Assembly (NCBI RefSeq): GCF_000003605.2
Contig: NW_003122907.1
Span: forward strand, 461,522-482,071
Direction of reading: 5' to 3'
Length of the DNA stretch: 20,550 bases
From: Saccoglossus kowalevskii
Lineage: Eukaryota > Hemichordata > Enteropneusta > Harrimaniidae
This document shows positions 1-11,900 of the stretch, one piece after another (position 1 is the first letter of the stretch; the number at the start of each line of letters is the position of its first letter). The notes under the pieces were generated by a model. That model was not told the DNA's origin. It ran no database searches and worked only from the letters and a program-made list of their open reading frames with translations. A program made the translations under genes and the position numbers.

Positions 1-971
1 CATCGAACAAGAGATATGACAAACAGATAATATATACATGGTTATGTGACCTTATTATTATGCATAACTATTATAAAATATATATATTAAATATAGGATC
101 ACGCAACCAAATCTAAAATGAAAGCATCAGACATCAGATGACCATTTTGGGGTATATGCATAAATGTCTCGTGCATTGTTAGAGGTATTCAGAGCATGAA
201 TAACCTATCAGATGACTTTATATAATCACATGACCTCATTAATTAAATCAGCATATCCTATTCCGAGAAATAAACTGTAGATATGCATGTGAAACTATGA
301 TTAAAGTATTAATTCAAATATTCCCCAATTCTGCTTCCAGTACACCCAATACCCTCAGCACTGGACTTCATTCTAAGCTTTCTTTGATCTTTACTCGATT
401 TGAGAGTAGTGTTGAAGCTGTTTTGCATTGCATTGCTTTTTCTATGCTCAGAAAAAAACAAATATTTGCTAATTTGCATAATCAAACTTTGTGCCAGAAT
501 CGCCAAATATTTTCTAAACATCTATTGAGTTCATCCAAAAGTTGTGTATAGTAAACTGTGTAAAGACATTCCTCATATAGTACTCTTGTTTGCAGCCCTT
601 GTTAATCATTTCAAAGACATGCAGCTCAGCAAATAAAGTACTAAACAATTTTCAATAAAATAAATATTCTCGGTCCATTACAACATTGGTGTGCAATCTT
701 CAAAAAGTCTAGCTATATTTAATAGTTATTTAGAACAATAATTACCAAATATATTATCTACTAAATATCATATATTTATTGGTCTGAGCTTCGTTTAATT
801 AGCACTCAAGAATGGCCTGGTGAATTGCTAACTTAAATACATAGACAGCACAGAATTCTGTGTCATCACTGTTTGGTAATCTCTCATGCCTAGAGTACAT
901 TACCATGGGAACTCGCATGCGTGGATTGACCTGTACACAAGGGCCGGTCCACTGCCCTCCAGACTGATTCA

Positions 972-998
972 CTAGTCTATTATTCGTAAATAGACTAG
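972..998. repeat. Perfect 10-bp hairpin
   Basis: CTAGTCTATT (972-981) and AATAGACTAG (989-998) are exact reverse complements around a 7-nt loop. No coding context; possibly the end of a small decayed element. Confidence 0.6.
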
Positions 999-1479
999 CC
1001 ATCACCAATAGTTTAGTCATTTGTATCAGTTTTTCATTAGGCCCCACTAATCAGTTGATAAATATGTAAATTATGCAAATAACATACTATTTATTTAGAT
1101 AATTTTTGAAATGTAATATTTATTACGGTATATCTACAAAACTAACTTTTGAAAGGCAAGTTCGAGAAAGCCAGAATTCCAGAAAAGTCAGCAATACAGA
1201 CATTTTATTGTTGTGCTGGTATAATATTTATAATCTCAAATTACTAAGTTACTGTGGTAATTTTCCATGATGCAGCTAGCTTGTGAAAGCAAAAAATGTT
1301 AACTTTAAATGGGATTTATCGCAAGAACACAACGCGTATGCTACACATAGGCTTTCATTTATGAAGGTAGTCAGCTTGATTGCAATCAGTTAAAGCACAA
1401 TTGTTTGGGATATAGATTGGTACCAAACCAAGACTTTTAATCTCATTTCTAAAAAAAATGCTTGCATCAAGGTCACAAG

Positions 1480-1990
1480 TTAAATGTATGTACCAAGTCA
1501 ATTAAAATCTAATGTGGAAAGGCTCAACTTTGATGCATTTCGAGCACTAAATTGGCCACCATCTATCCATCTTCAATTAGATAGTGAAACGTATGCACCT
1601 GCATATACGTGATATGATGTATTATGTATAAATTTTGAATGTAATCGGTCAAGGTATCCAATGCATGCATATACCAGGTTGAAATAAAATCTCCTGATAC
1701 CGGTTGCCGAATGGACCAAATTCTTGATTTCTTGAAATGGATCATAAATGTGCAATGTATGCTTAAAGATTGAATGTGATCAGCCAAACAATGTCAGAAA
1801 TATGGCCCAGGAACACTAAATGTTAAATCAACATGGCAGCCATCTTGAATCCGATAGTAAAAGGAATGCGCATATGTATCCTAAGATGTATATATGAAGT
1901 TTGAATGCGAGTGGCTCAGGCATGCCCAAGATATAGAAGTGGGCATGCACATAGGTCAATCCAGTCTCAGGTTTTGTCCTGTGAGGAATG
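1480..1990. repeat. Degenerate tandem repeat block, ~130-150 bp period
   Basis: Related segments recur near 1480, 1631, 1767 and 1897. They share a pattern like TTTGAATGYRATCGGYC followed by a run resembling AAGATATAG or AGAAATATGG. The phrase GGCAGCCATCTTGAATCC (1834-1851) lies inside. Units are strongly diverged. It looks like a decayed dispersed repeat with an internal tandem core, related in style to the element at 6598-8052. Confidence 0.4.
1920..1948. repeat. 9-bp inverted repeat hairpin
   Basis: GCATGCCCA (1920-1928) and TGGGCATGC (1940-1948) are perfect reverse complements, 11 nt apart. A third related motif, AGCATGCCCATA, lies near 2092-2103 with its own ATGGGC partner at 2082-2087. 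Confidence 0.5.
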
Positions 1991-2554
1991 AAAAATTATG
2001 TACACACTATAAATATATCATGTAAAATAAAGCTACGATTTTCGAGTAGCATTTTTATTTTATAATAGTATCGCATTGACCATGGGCGCAAAGCATGCCC
2101 ATATCAATCATTTGACGACAATCGGAAAACAATTACTCAAGTTAATGTAACCACAAGAAAGTTAACATTGAAAACTCTGTAATAAGAATCTCTCCATTTT
2201 TATATGCTAAAACGTGAAAACCAAATAAGCACTGTCATTTTCATTAACCTGCATAAAACGAAATATGAAATCATTTTAGCAGTGTTATTATTTTTAGAAC
2301 AATCAGAAATATATTGCGAAAAAAAAATTTCACAAATATTGTCAGAATTTTCTATAAAATGTGATTCAATGGTCGGCCCATATATTTCCTCTCAGATGTG
2401 CTCTGAATAAAGGTGGTCTATTTTTATATCTATATATTTATTACCCACCAACAAACTAGCAAAAAGGGCATATCACATAACAAAAATTACATCAGTACGG
2501 CCACCAGACAGACATTTTGGATTAAATCAAGTCGGCTTACATGTAAACATTCAT

Positions 2555-2887
2555 GACTATATTATAGTAATTTTAAAATAATTTATTTCAAGGCATCATT
2601 TACATCTGTTCTTCTGTCAACAAAGTTGTTTTTTCAACAAACCTGACCACTCCTAATCTGTCGGGACAACATTGACGACATTTCTCTGAGCGTTAGTGTT
2701 TACGAGAATAATGTTTTTCCAGACTAGTTCGAAACAAAGACTGGAGTACTAAAGGCAGATCGAACATCATGTGTATCAACAGTCTTTGAAATCCACTACA
2801 TGAATAGTGTATTTATACAAACACATGGACGAACTTGCCTAAAGTGGTTTGATATTTAAGCTGACTGCAGTAAAATGAACCGATCAG
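2555..2887 (-). other. Probable SMARCB1 3' UTR with poly(A) signal
   Basis: On the minus strand the first canonical AATAAA after the stop lies at complement(2582..2587), about 300 nt downstream. This gives a plausible short 3' UTR with cleavage near 2555-2575. A second AATAAA at complement(2437..2442) is an alternative. Transcript data would be needed to choose. Confidence 0.45.
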
Positions 2888-2927
2888 CTACCATGTTGGT
2901 GCAGTGTTAGCCAAACGACGCATACGC
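2888..2927 (-). CDS. SMARCB1: SMARCB1 exon 9 and stop codon
   Basis: Encodes [12 protein letters not shown] and the TAG stop after the Arg361 split codon. The acceptor is TTTTCAG|GCG, with a good pyrimidine tract. The 40-nt coding length equals the human last exon. Arg365 and Lys352 line up with human Arg377 and Lys364, both altered in Coffin-Siris syndrome (recalled literature); both are intact here. Confidence 0.95.
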
Positions 2928-5900
2928 CTGAAAAGAAAAAAAATATCAAGAAATTAATAAACAGATATTAAAAGATGGTGGTTGGCATAGCAACATAAAC
3001 ATTACACATGTTGTAACTATATGTAGCTGCTAAAACAACTGCAAATCTACAGGAACTGTACTCCGAATTTATACAAATCAAATTCTTAATGTCTGCAAGT
3101 TTTTTAATGAAATTTCAGGTTTAATTCTCACCTTGTATTTCTGTCTTGATCTCGTATTTTCTTTTCCATTTCTTGATCTGTTAGTGTTTCTAAAAATGGA
3201 CACCACTGATCTGCTTCCGCCTGGTTACGAACTGCTATTTCTACTGTTGGCAGTGGTGATTCACTGAGATGTAGAATATAAATAAATGAAGGAAATTAAA
3301 CTTGCATGTATACATTTAACTTTTTCAAAGTGAGTCATAATTTAATAAATGCCATTTTGGTTTATGCATGCTTCTATTGTAGATGCCCCTCTAATAGCAA
3401 AAATATGGAATTACCATAATAACAGCCATGAATGTAAAATATGATATTTACCTAAAAGCATATGTTCTTTGATGCCAGCTGAGTTGTCCTCGTATACTAT
3501 AGGCAATGGCAGTAACAAACTCACCACCAAGTCCAAGTTCAGAACATAGTTTCAGTGAAAACTCCTCAGGGCTATTATCTTTTTCTGTCATGTCCCATTC
3601 AAACTGGTCAACCAAAGATATATTTCCCACGTGGATATTGAGCTGAGGTGAGCAATATTGATACAAGTACATAAATAAACTTTCCTTGTATGACATCAGT
3701 CCCGCTGATGCAGGGTTATAGCCAGAAAATACAAAGTACCTGTCTGAAAAACTTTATTGAAATGAAAGATAGCAGTGGCTAGTATGTAACCACAGAATAG
3801 CAATCAATTTTTTGGTGATTATGGTTATTTTGTAGTTTACTGGTAATTTTCAATAACAATTAGATAGCTTTGTAGAAATTTTGCTTATCAAATGAAATTC
3901 TGTCAGTTTTTTTTTTTCAAACAAAACAAAAGAATATCACTATCATTCCTCCTGACCATTTAATATTATTTAATGTTCAAACTGCAAGTGCTGACAGATA
4001 GTGGATTTCGCCACAGAAACCATATTCCTGTTTGGGGGTACACAATAAGGGCTGTGTGGCCATCTCTGTATCTTGTAGCAATTTAATGTGCTATCCTGGG
4101 ATCAACCATGCCCTGTTAAATACAAGCACCTGCTTACCTTCCCCATACAGTTACATTTGTTGTTGCCAGTGGATTTAGCCTTCCCAGTTTGCGGACATAG
4201 GTAACTAGTAACCGCCATATTGTTCCACTGGGCCAGGATTTTGGCCCAAAGGTACGTGATTAAGTGACATAATTTGAAAATATTCCAATTTTAGTTTCCC
4301 GTAAACAAGTCTTTATTACTGCAATGAAGCCATGCCAACTCAGTCTGCCTGCTTAGACTTCCTATTTGAGATGGTTCTGGTATTTCTCGCTATTTGCGCA
4401 ACAAAGAACACAGTTTTATATTCACGCAACTTTTGAGAGCAAAAGGAGAACCCTGCTTCATATATAGAACGACCACAAGCGTAAGTACTGCCGTCAGGTT
4501 ACCAAGGGAAATAGAACAAGGAATGAGAACGTGATGAACCAATCATAATGCCTGAACCATTACTAGTTACCAGCCTTTTGTGGCTTGGTGCGCCATGACA
4601 CTTGTACTGTATGTCATTTCGACATCATGGTAGCATATTAACACTAGAGGGCTCGGCTCACTCACCTTCAAAATAACCCTTTGGTCTGTTTGATCTTCTA
4701 GTATACTATTGTCAGCAGGGAATGCTTCTATCTGCGTTCTAATGGCTTGTGATATAGCAGGCACAAAATTGATGGGATTTAACTCAAGATCATCGGCAAG
4801 AATTTCAGCAAAGATTTCTGGGGTTATTAGAGTTTCTGTCAAAAATAAAATCAAGCATGTAATTATATAGTAATTGTTATACATCTGTTGATGTCCCTGT
4901 ATAAGTTACAATTATGCTAGTCAGTATGTAGTATTTCTGCTCTTAAACATCTCATTACCAAAATTAAAAAATTTGTAAATTCTTGAAACACAATTTGTTT
5001 AAAAATATTAACGAGTTCCTGAAAACTTGGGCAGAGTCCAAATGATCAAGTATGTATTGTAAAACCACTTATTTTCACTATTTCGATGCTTTGAGCGATT
5101 TCACTGAGTTTTAAGTTCATTATCCTGGCAGGAAACAAGTTCTATTGTTATTTTATATGTCCGCATGGATTTAATATTACTTTAATATTACTATAACAGT
5201 TGAAAATATATACAGTGATAAACATGGTACAGCTGCATGAATTGTTTTTCTCCCCATACTGTTCCACCATGGATAAAATGATGACAAGTACTACAAATAT
5301 CATGACATTTACTATACCATATTAGCAGTGATATCCAGGATAAACATCACAATGATATGCCGCATAGTCTTGTGATAATATTTAATTTGGATAGAAATTG
5401 TGCTGTTAGAAAGAAGAAACTGAGTATTACCATTGAGGTCATTTTGACACAGAAACTTACCATTTTTGTTCCAAGTAAAAGTATCTCTTAGTTTTTGTCC
5501 TTCAAGTTCCATATCTAGTCTGATTGGTACAAGGACGTCTCGCTGTGCAGCATTATCATGTATCAGAGCCGGATCATGGTCATCAAAACTGCAAGAAATG
5601 CAGAAAACTATCAAAGCCTTGCCTGCATATGGAATTCTGATTTCTGATGTAAGCAATGTTTTACTCCATGAATTAAAAACTATCAGAGCACCATCTCTTG
5701 ATCAAAAGTTTGGCACCCGTAGTTTGGTTATTCATAGGAGTGCTTATCGATTATCTGATATTTTGTTTTCTGTTAAGATAGTTTGTGTATTTTATTGGTA
5801 TGTTTGCAAATGTGTATTAGACTCAATTGCAACAATTCTTCCCACGAGTTGACATTAAAACCCATTCTAGTATTCCCATGGGATTTGGGAAATACATGTA

Positions 5901-8900
5901 CATTACCAATGATATTAATCACAAGATAAATAATTTTCTTCATTGAACACATACACCAATGTATATATTCCTTCTGGACTCTTAACCTTTGAATGTGTAT
6001 CAACAGTAATCAGTCAAGCAGAAACAGTAAAATGAGATTTTCACTACGACTTTCTCAATTTTTGCATATTTTCACATAGGATATTTGTCGTTCACACTAT
6101 TAAAAGGTAGATTTTATACTAATGAATTAGGTGACCAAATTTGATAGAGTTTTGGAATAGAATTAGTAAAGTTATTGTGCACACAACAATTATTAACAAC
6201 AACGAAAATGCTGACAGGCATTTTTTCAGTTACAGTTACTTTTGATTTGTGTGCTTCTAATCCTGCCAAATTTTCTTTATAGAAAAAACCTTTCTTACCA
6301 AAGTGGGAATGTCCTTTGTCTTTTTGGTCCTATTCTATTTCTGTTTATAGCTGTAGAACATGGGACAGCGTCCAAATGATGGGAGCTGTTTGGTATTGCC
6401 GGCACCCAGTCTCTTCGCTTGGATTTTCCTTCCCTGCAAAGTAACACATTTATAAATATCGATGAGTTGAAAGAGATACAAAATGTAGCTGCATCCCTGT
6501 TAACTTGTTTGTCATTCAACCAGATTTGTCATTTATCAAAGAAAGTTAAAAACCTATGTATTTTTTAAAATTAAATCCAGACAATGATCTTAGAAAGAAC
6601 TCCCGTGTGCTGAGAGTATTGGAGACACATTAAAAATTAATTCAAAATTACTTGAACTTGAGATGTTGATGGAAACGCAGAAAATTAATTATGCAAATAA
6701 GGTAACAAACAGATTTAAGTGTAAAACTAATAAGATCTGCACAATGTACCAAGTTTTATTCAAATGTGATGATCAATACTTAAGATATACAGTATTAATT
6801 ACGTTAATTAGGTGATTAAGAAGCATAAATATTTACCAAAAACTAATATGGTGTATAATCCTAGGTTCATTGAAATGTGATGGGTACTCTTTAAAAGTTT
6901 CATTGAAATCCAATGAGTGGTTTTCAGACATCAGTGCAACAGCCATAGAACAGCAAAAAATTAACTAATTATGCAAATTAGGTAATTAATAAGCACAATT
7001 ATTTATCCCAAAATTAATCAGGTCTCTGCATAGTTCTAGAATATCTATGTCGCAAGTCTCATTGAAATGTGATGATTAGTACTTGAGATATCTGGTGAAA
7101 AGCTGAAAATTAACTAATTATGCTAATAAGGTGATTAATATGCACAAATATTTACCCCAAAACTAATTAGGTCTCTGCACAGTCCTCAAGTAACTATGTA
7201 CCAAGTTTCATTATAACTCGAAATATCAAAAGCTGAAAATTAATTAATTATGCAAATTAGGTAATTAATATGTACTGATATTACCCTAAAAACTATCAGG
7301 TCTGTGCAGTGTCATATGACATCTATGTACCAAGTTTTATTGAAATGTTATTAGTACATTATGTAAATTAGGTAATTAATAATATTAACAGATTTTTACC
7401 CAAAACTAATCAAATTAGTTCAGAGCATCCATGTGCCAAGTTTCATTGAAATCCAATGAGTGGTTCTTCAAAAATCAGTGGAACAGTCATAGAACAGCTT
7501 AAAATCAGTTAATTATCATGTAAATTAGGTAATTAATATTCATAGATTTTTACCCAAAACTAATCAAACCTGCATATTGGTTCAGAACATCCATGTGCCA
7601 AGTTTCATCAAAATCCAATGAGTGGTTCTTCAAATATCAGTGGACCAGTCATGGAACAGCTTGAAATCAGTTAATTATCATTCAAATTAGGTAATTAATA
7701 TTCATAGATTTTTACCGAAAACTAATCAAACCTGCATATTGGTTCAGAGCATCCATGTGCCAAGTTTCATCAAAATCCAATGAGTGGTTCTTCAGATATC
7801 AGTGGAACAGTCTTGGAACAGCTAATTATCATGCAAATTAGGTAATTAATATTCATAGATTTTTACCAAAACCTAATCAGCTCTGCGCATTATCCCAGAG
7901 CATCTATGTATCAAGTTTCACCAAAATTTGATTAGTGGTTCTTGAGATAATGGTGGAACAAAAAAAGTTACATACATACATACATACTACATGACAGACA
8001 TACAGACAGGGTAACTGCAAAGACTCCCTTTTGTGCTTCGCACACGGGAGTCAAAAACACAATATCCCGTAGACAGTGTGTAATATGATGCAAACTGTTT
8101 GCAATAAAACTCCATATCAGTTTTGCAGTGAGATTTACCATAGGATGAAATATACCAACACAACTGATAAGTAGAATACCAGTCACTTACTAGTAACTGC
8201 TTTGATTGAAAATATAAATACATTTTGTTGATGGGTAACCATGCCTTTGGCCATGATTGACCATCTTACCCTATAATTTGGTTTTCTGACTTGTATTTTA
8301 CCTCCACATTATTGACTCCACATGTTGACCTAACATGTAATAATTTACCAGATATTTATTCAAAGCACAATAGTATGACGCTTACATCATTGTAGTGTAG
8401 TTATATGTTTAGCTCCCAAGAGTTTCCTATTCACAGATTCTGAACTTTTAATTTATATTTGATTCAGTGAAATAGAAATTCAGGCGATGGTGAGCACATA
8501 GCGCCCTCAGAAGCCATTTAGTGAATACACCTTGAGAGGGCGTTCTTCTCACAGGATTCTTTAATCTCTCCCAGAATGTGACCCTGCTCTAGTGTAGTAG
8601 AAGCTTAACCCATAAGCATCCAATTATCCATATCTATCCAAGCAATGACAGAATGAGCATAGCAATAGGGTGAACACTATTCACATCGCCATCAGCAACT
8701 AGCCATTTTAATGAAGAAGTTACTGCATTTGCAGTTGACCCATTAGATTAATATATATAAAATAAAGCACTGCTCTTGCGATTTTTATGTTAGTAGACCC
8801 AGGCATTAGGCTAGGACTAGTATATTTTTTGGGGCACTGAGCACACACTAGAAAAGGCTACTTTGCCACATGTGATGCAAGTATTTGCAGTGATTACCTG

Positions 8901-11900
8901 AGATGGCACACTGGAGATGGCTATTTGGGGTCATGTGTGAAGTGCTTACCTGAGAGGAGTGGGATCAACAGAGATGGAAACAGCTTTGTATTTTTCATCG
9001 TTTCCTTCAAGAATTTCTTCTACCTCTGAGGCTTTCAACAAAGTAACATTGGTGGCTAAGCTGTGCTGACCAAAACCTAAGAAAATTGTTAATTTGTAAT
9101 GAATAATCACAGAAATTTAACCATTGTTGCCCGGACTTTGACATGTAAAGGGACTATCTGATAGTTTCAATTTTAAAGGTCTTGACTGACTTTAATGAAA
9201 GAAGGTACATTGATATAAATGGGTAGTACAGTTATGATGAGTGGGGCCAAAAATATGTGGAATTGTGGTGCAATCAGGATTTATCAGACACAACCCTTGG
9301 ATGCCACCCCTTGTTGTGTAAATGGTACAGCCCATTAACAAAATCAAATCAATTTGACTTGATGGAAGGATAAAAACAAAACTATCAGATTATAGTACCC
9401 TTTAACGGGAAAATTTAAGGTTAATACAACAGAGATCACTTTAGCTGAAAATGTCTATTTTTTTTAAGGTTAAGTTTGACATTTTCTTTGCAGCTCCTCA
9501 AGACGTTAGATAGAACCCCAGCATCTGAATAGATTCACATATGGGGTATGAGGAATAACAAGTGAAATGCTAAATTTAACACTTTTTGAATTTTGATATA
9601 ACAAACTGTACTGAAAGATATTTAAAGCAGTGATATGAGGGAGATCACTTTTAAACCAAGAAATTGAAAATTTGGTTCAGGCTGCATAAACATTTCTGAC
9701 ATTTCTGGTTAATTCATTTTCTAAAATCAAATATTTTATTTTGAAATTGTTCTAAACCAGTGCTTCAATTTATTCTAGAATTCTGTCAAAAACCAAAAAA
9801 AGCTGTCACACACACATTTTCAATCGACATACAGAATGACTAGAAACAAACTTTCAGCTACTTGAGTGTTTGTACACGACATACATTTACAACAGAAATC
9901 AAAATATTTTCAGCAAAGTTTGACAGTGTTGTATCAACTTCCTACATGTGCTGGAGTCAGACTAGACTAGCTATTCTTAAGAATGTCATGATTTCATTTC
10001 TACACACTACCTGTGAAAGAAAATAAAAAAACAAACAAAATTAGAAAATAGGAGAGCATGGTTAGTTAAAAGCAAAAATAGTATCAGATGTTTAATTGGC
10101 TACTTTATTGTCTGTGCCTATCCTATGTCTGTTTTTACCATTTTGTCCATTTTTCTTCTTTCGGGCGCCGTGTTTCCTACGAAAAAATCAGAATGTGGTA
10201 TCATGATGTAGTGAATGACACATGATGCAAAATGTGCAATGCAATCTACGGATGTATTACTGAAACCCAAGCAAATGAAGGAGGGGCAAAAAAAAAAAAA
10301 GGAAAAAAAAGACAAGTTTGCATTTTAGTGGTTTTAGTGGATGCAGTTGCCAAAAAAAAAAAAAAAAAAAACACCAGGGAAGTCAGCAGACCATGCAATA
10401 AAACCATGGAATGGGTTTATCTATGGCTAGCATTTATGATGATGATGACAAACCAAACACACTCAGCAAGAAACATGCAATGCAGTTAAAGAACAAGAAA
10501 AGACAGCATGGAGAACATGCTTGAGACTTGAAATGAGTACATGATGATAGACGACTATACACAGACAAAACAGTAAAATTGTACAGCTAGGATAGGCAAC
10601 ATAAACCCCCCCCCCATCCCGAACAATTTAAATTTACCTAAAAAGGCTTCTACATGTATATTTTTATTGCTTATGTGTTGTGGACACGTTACTCAAAGAG
10701 TAGCAGAGTACCCAGTCTGTAGTATGCTAAGAATGTATGGTTCAAGACAATTTTTGTTTTTTGCAAAACACAAAGAATGATTTGGAAAACATTAAGAAGA
10801 TTTGTCTTATGTTTTCGGATAAATTCTTTGAATTTACTAACATCACTACAAGATTTCAGCCTAGCAACTACCGTAACTATAAAATCTGCAGAGAGTCAGA
10901 TTTTAGAAAACCTTTAATATCAGGTGATACTAAACTACATGTACATGCACAGTGTAGGATAAGTCAAGATTCTAAAATCAATCTCCAGTTCAGGTTCAGA
11001 GTAGACAAAATCTCAATACGGTACACTCCACTTGGTCAGAGTCTATCGTTAGGAAAAAAAAAACACATACATGGTACATGAGATATGACAAATGTTCTAG
11101 ACAATATGTTAAAAAGGAAATTTAGATGACAAGAAGAAGAAAGTCACATGAAACATGTAAAATCATGTAAATAAATGCTTTTACTTACGTTCTCCCAAGC
11201 TGACTATTTGTTTCCTTTCATCCACAGTGGCCAACCGTCTCCATAGTGATGGGTACTTTTTATATAGAGAGCCACGGAACATGCGCAAGTAATTACCAAC
11301 CTGATAATAACAAATGGTTTATTGCAATATTTTGTTACAGCAAAGATTAAAAGGGCGTTGATCGTCATGTCGTTTCTTGCTCAGTGAGGGACTCATAGCA
11401 ACACACACAATGTGTGTAAAATGTCTTGTTTGTTTACATCATATTCGCATGACGACCACCTTTCTTTAAATACAGATACCCAATACACAAATGTTTACTG
11501 TATAGAGTTATCTATTTAAAAAACTTGGGAAGGGGGGGGGGGGCATGGCTTGAAGTTTTTCAGCACAGACTGTATTAATTAAAACATACATGACAACTAA
11601 TTTTTTATTTGCTATTTTAGTGAATATGACTTCATCATTTGATTGATTTTATTTCGCATCATGATCCCAAATATTCAGATGAATGAGCATTTACGAAAAA
11701 TGCCAAGAACCACAACTGTAAAAATAGACTTCAGCTGTCAGCAGATTATAAACACTGATGTACATGTACCTGCTCATCATATCAGTAAGGTAATGTGATG
11801 ACAACAATGTAACAATGGAGTTTGCATTGATGCCATTGGATATTCCCTATTTTATTCTTATGATGCCAAGGCAATTTTATCAATTGTGGTCTGGAAAATG

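Larger units (their letters stand above)
1..2554. other. Non-coding DNA downstream of SMARCB1
   Basis: No exon-like or family-like coding sequence was recognised on either strand. The open frames are under 90 codons with no recognisable family or splice context. The stretch is AT-rich and includes a perfect 10-bp hairpin at 972-998, a degenerate repeat block at about 1480-1990, and hairpins at 1920-1948, 2022-2064 and 2082-2103. Confidence 0.6.
6598..8052 (+). mobile_element. Pearl/HINE-like non-autonomous element (Helentron-type architecture)
   Basis: The left end AACTCCCGTGTGC (6598-6610) and right end GCACACGGGAGTC (8040-8052) are inverted repeats matching at 12 of 13 positions. Between them lie about nine degenerate core repeats of 110-170 bp, then a CATA/CAGA tetranucleotide tract, then a terminal hairpin. 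This order (left end, tandem cores, tetranucleotide microsatellite, right end with stem-loop) is that of bivalve pearl and Drosophila DINE-1/HINE elements, which lack coding capacity and are thought to be moved by Helentrons. That assignment rests on architecture, not on a database match. No transposase or Rep/helicase coding is present. It lies antisense in SMARCB1 intron 3. Target-site evidence is not obvious. Confidence 0.65.
6434..8949. other. SMARCB1 intron 3
   Basis: Longest intron of the gene, 2516 bp. More than half is the pearl/HINE-like element at 6598-8052. The remaining 0.9 kb (8053-8949) has no recognised gene. Confidence 0.85.

Noticed and set aside
4567..4884. Whole 105-aa minus-strand frame as coding
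   Set aside because: Only 4666-4835 is exon 6; the rest reads through splice sites into intron.
5466..5852. 128-aa plus-strand frame
   Set aside because: Antisense shadow of SMARCB1 exon 5, whose minus-strand reading is clearly the family protein.
6598..8052. LTR retrotransposon or SINE for the intron 3 repeat
   Set aside because: The ends are inverted, not direct; there is no reverse transcriptase, no box A/B and no poly(A) tail.
10737..11081. 114-aa plus-strand frame as a gene
   Set aside because: Lies inside a SMARCB1 intron, has no recognisable family or exon-like borders.
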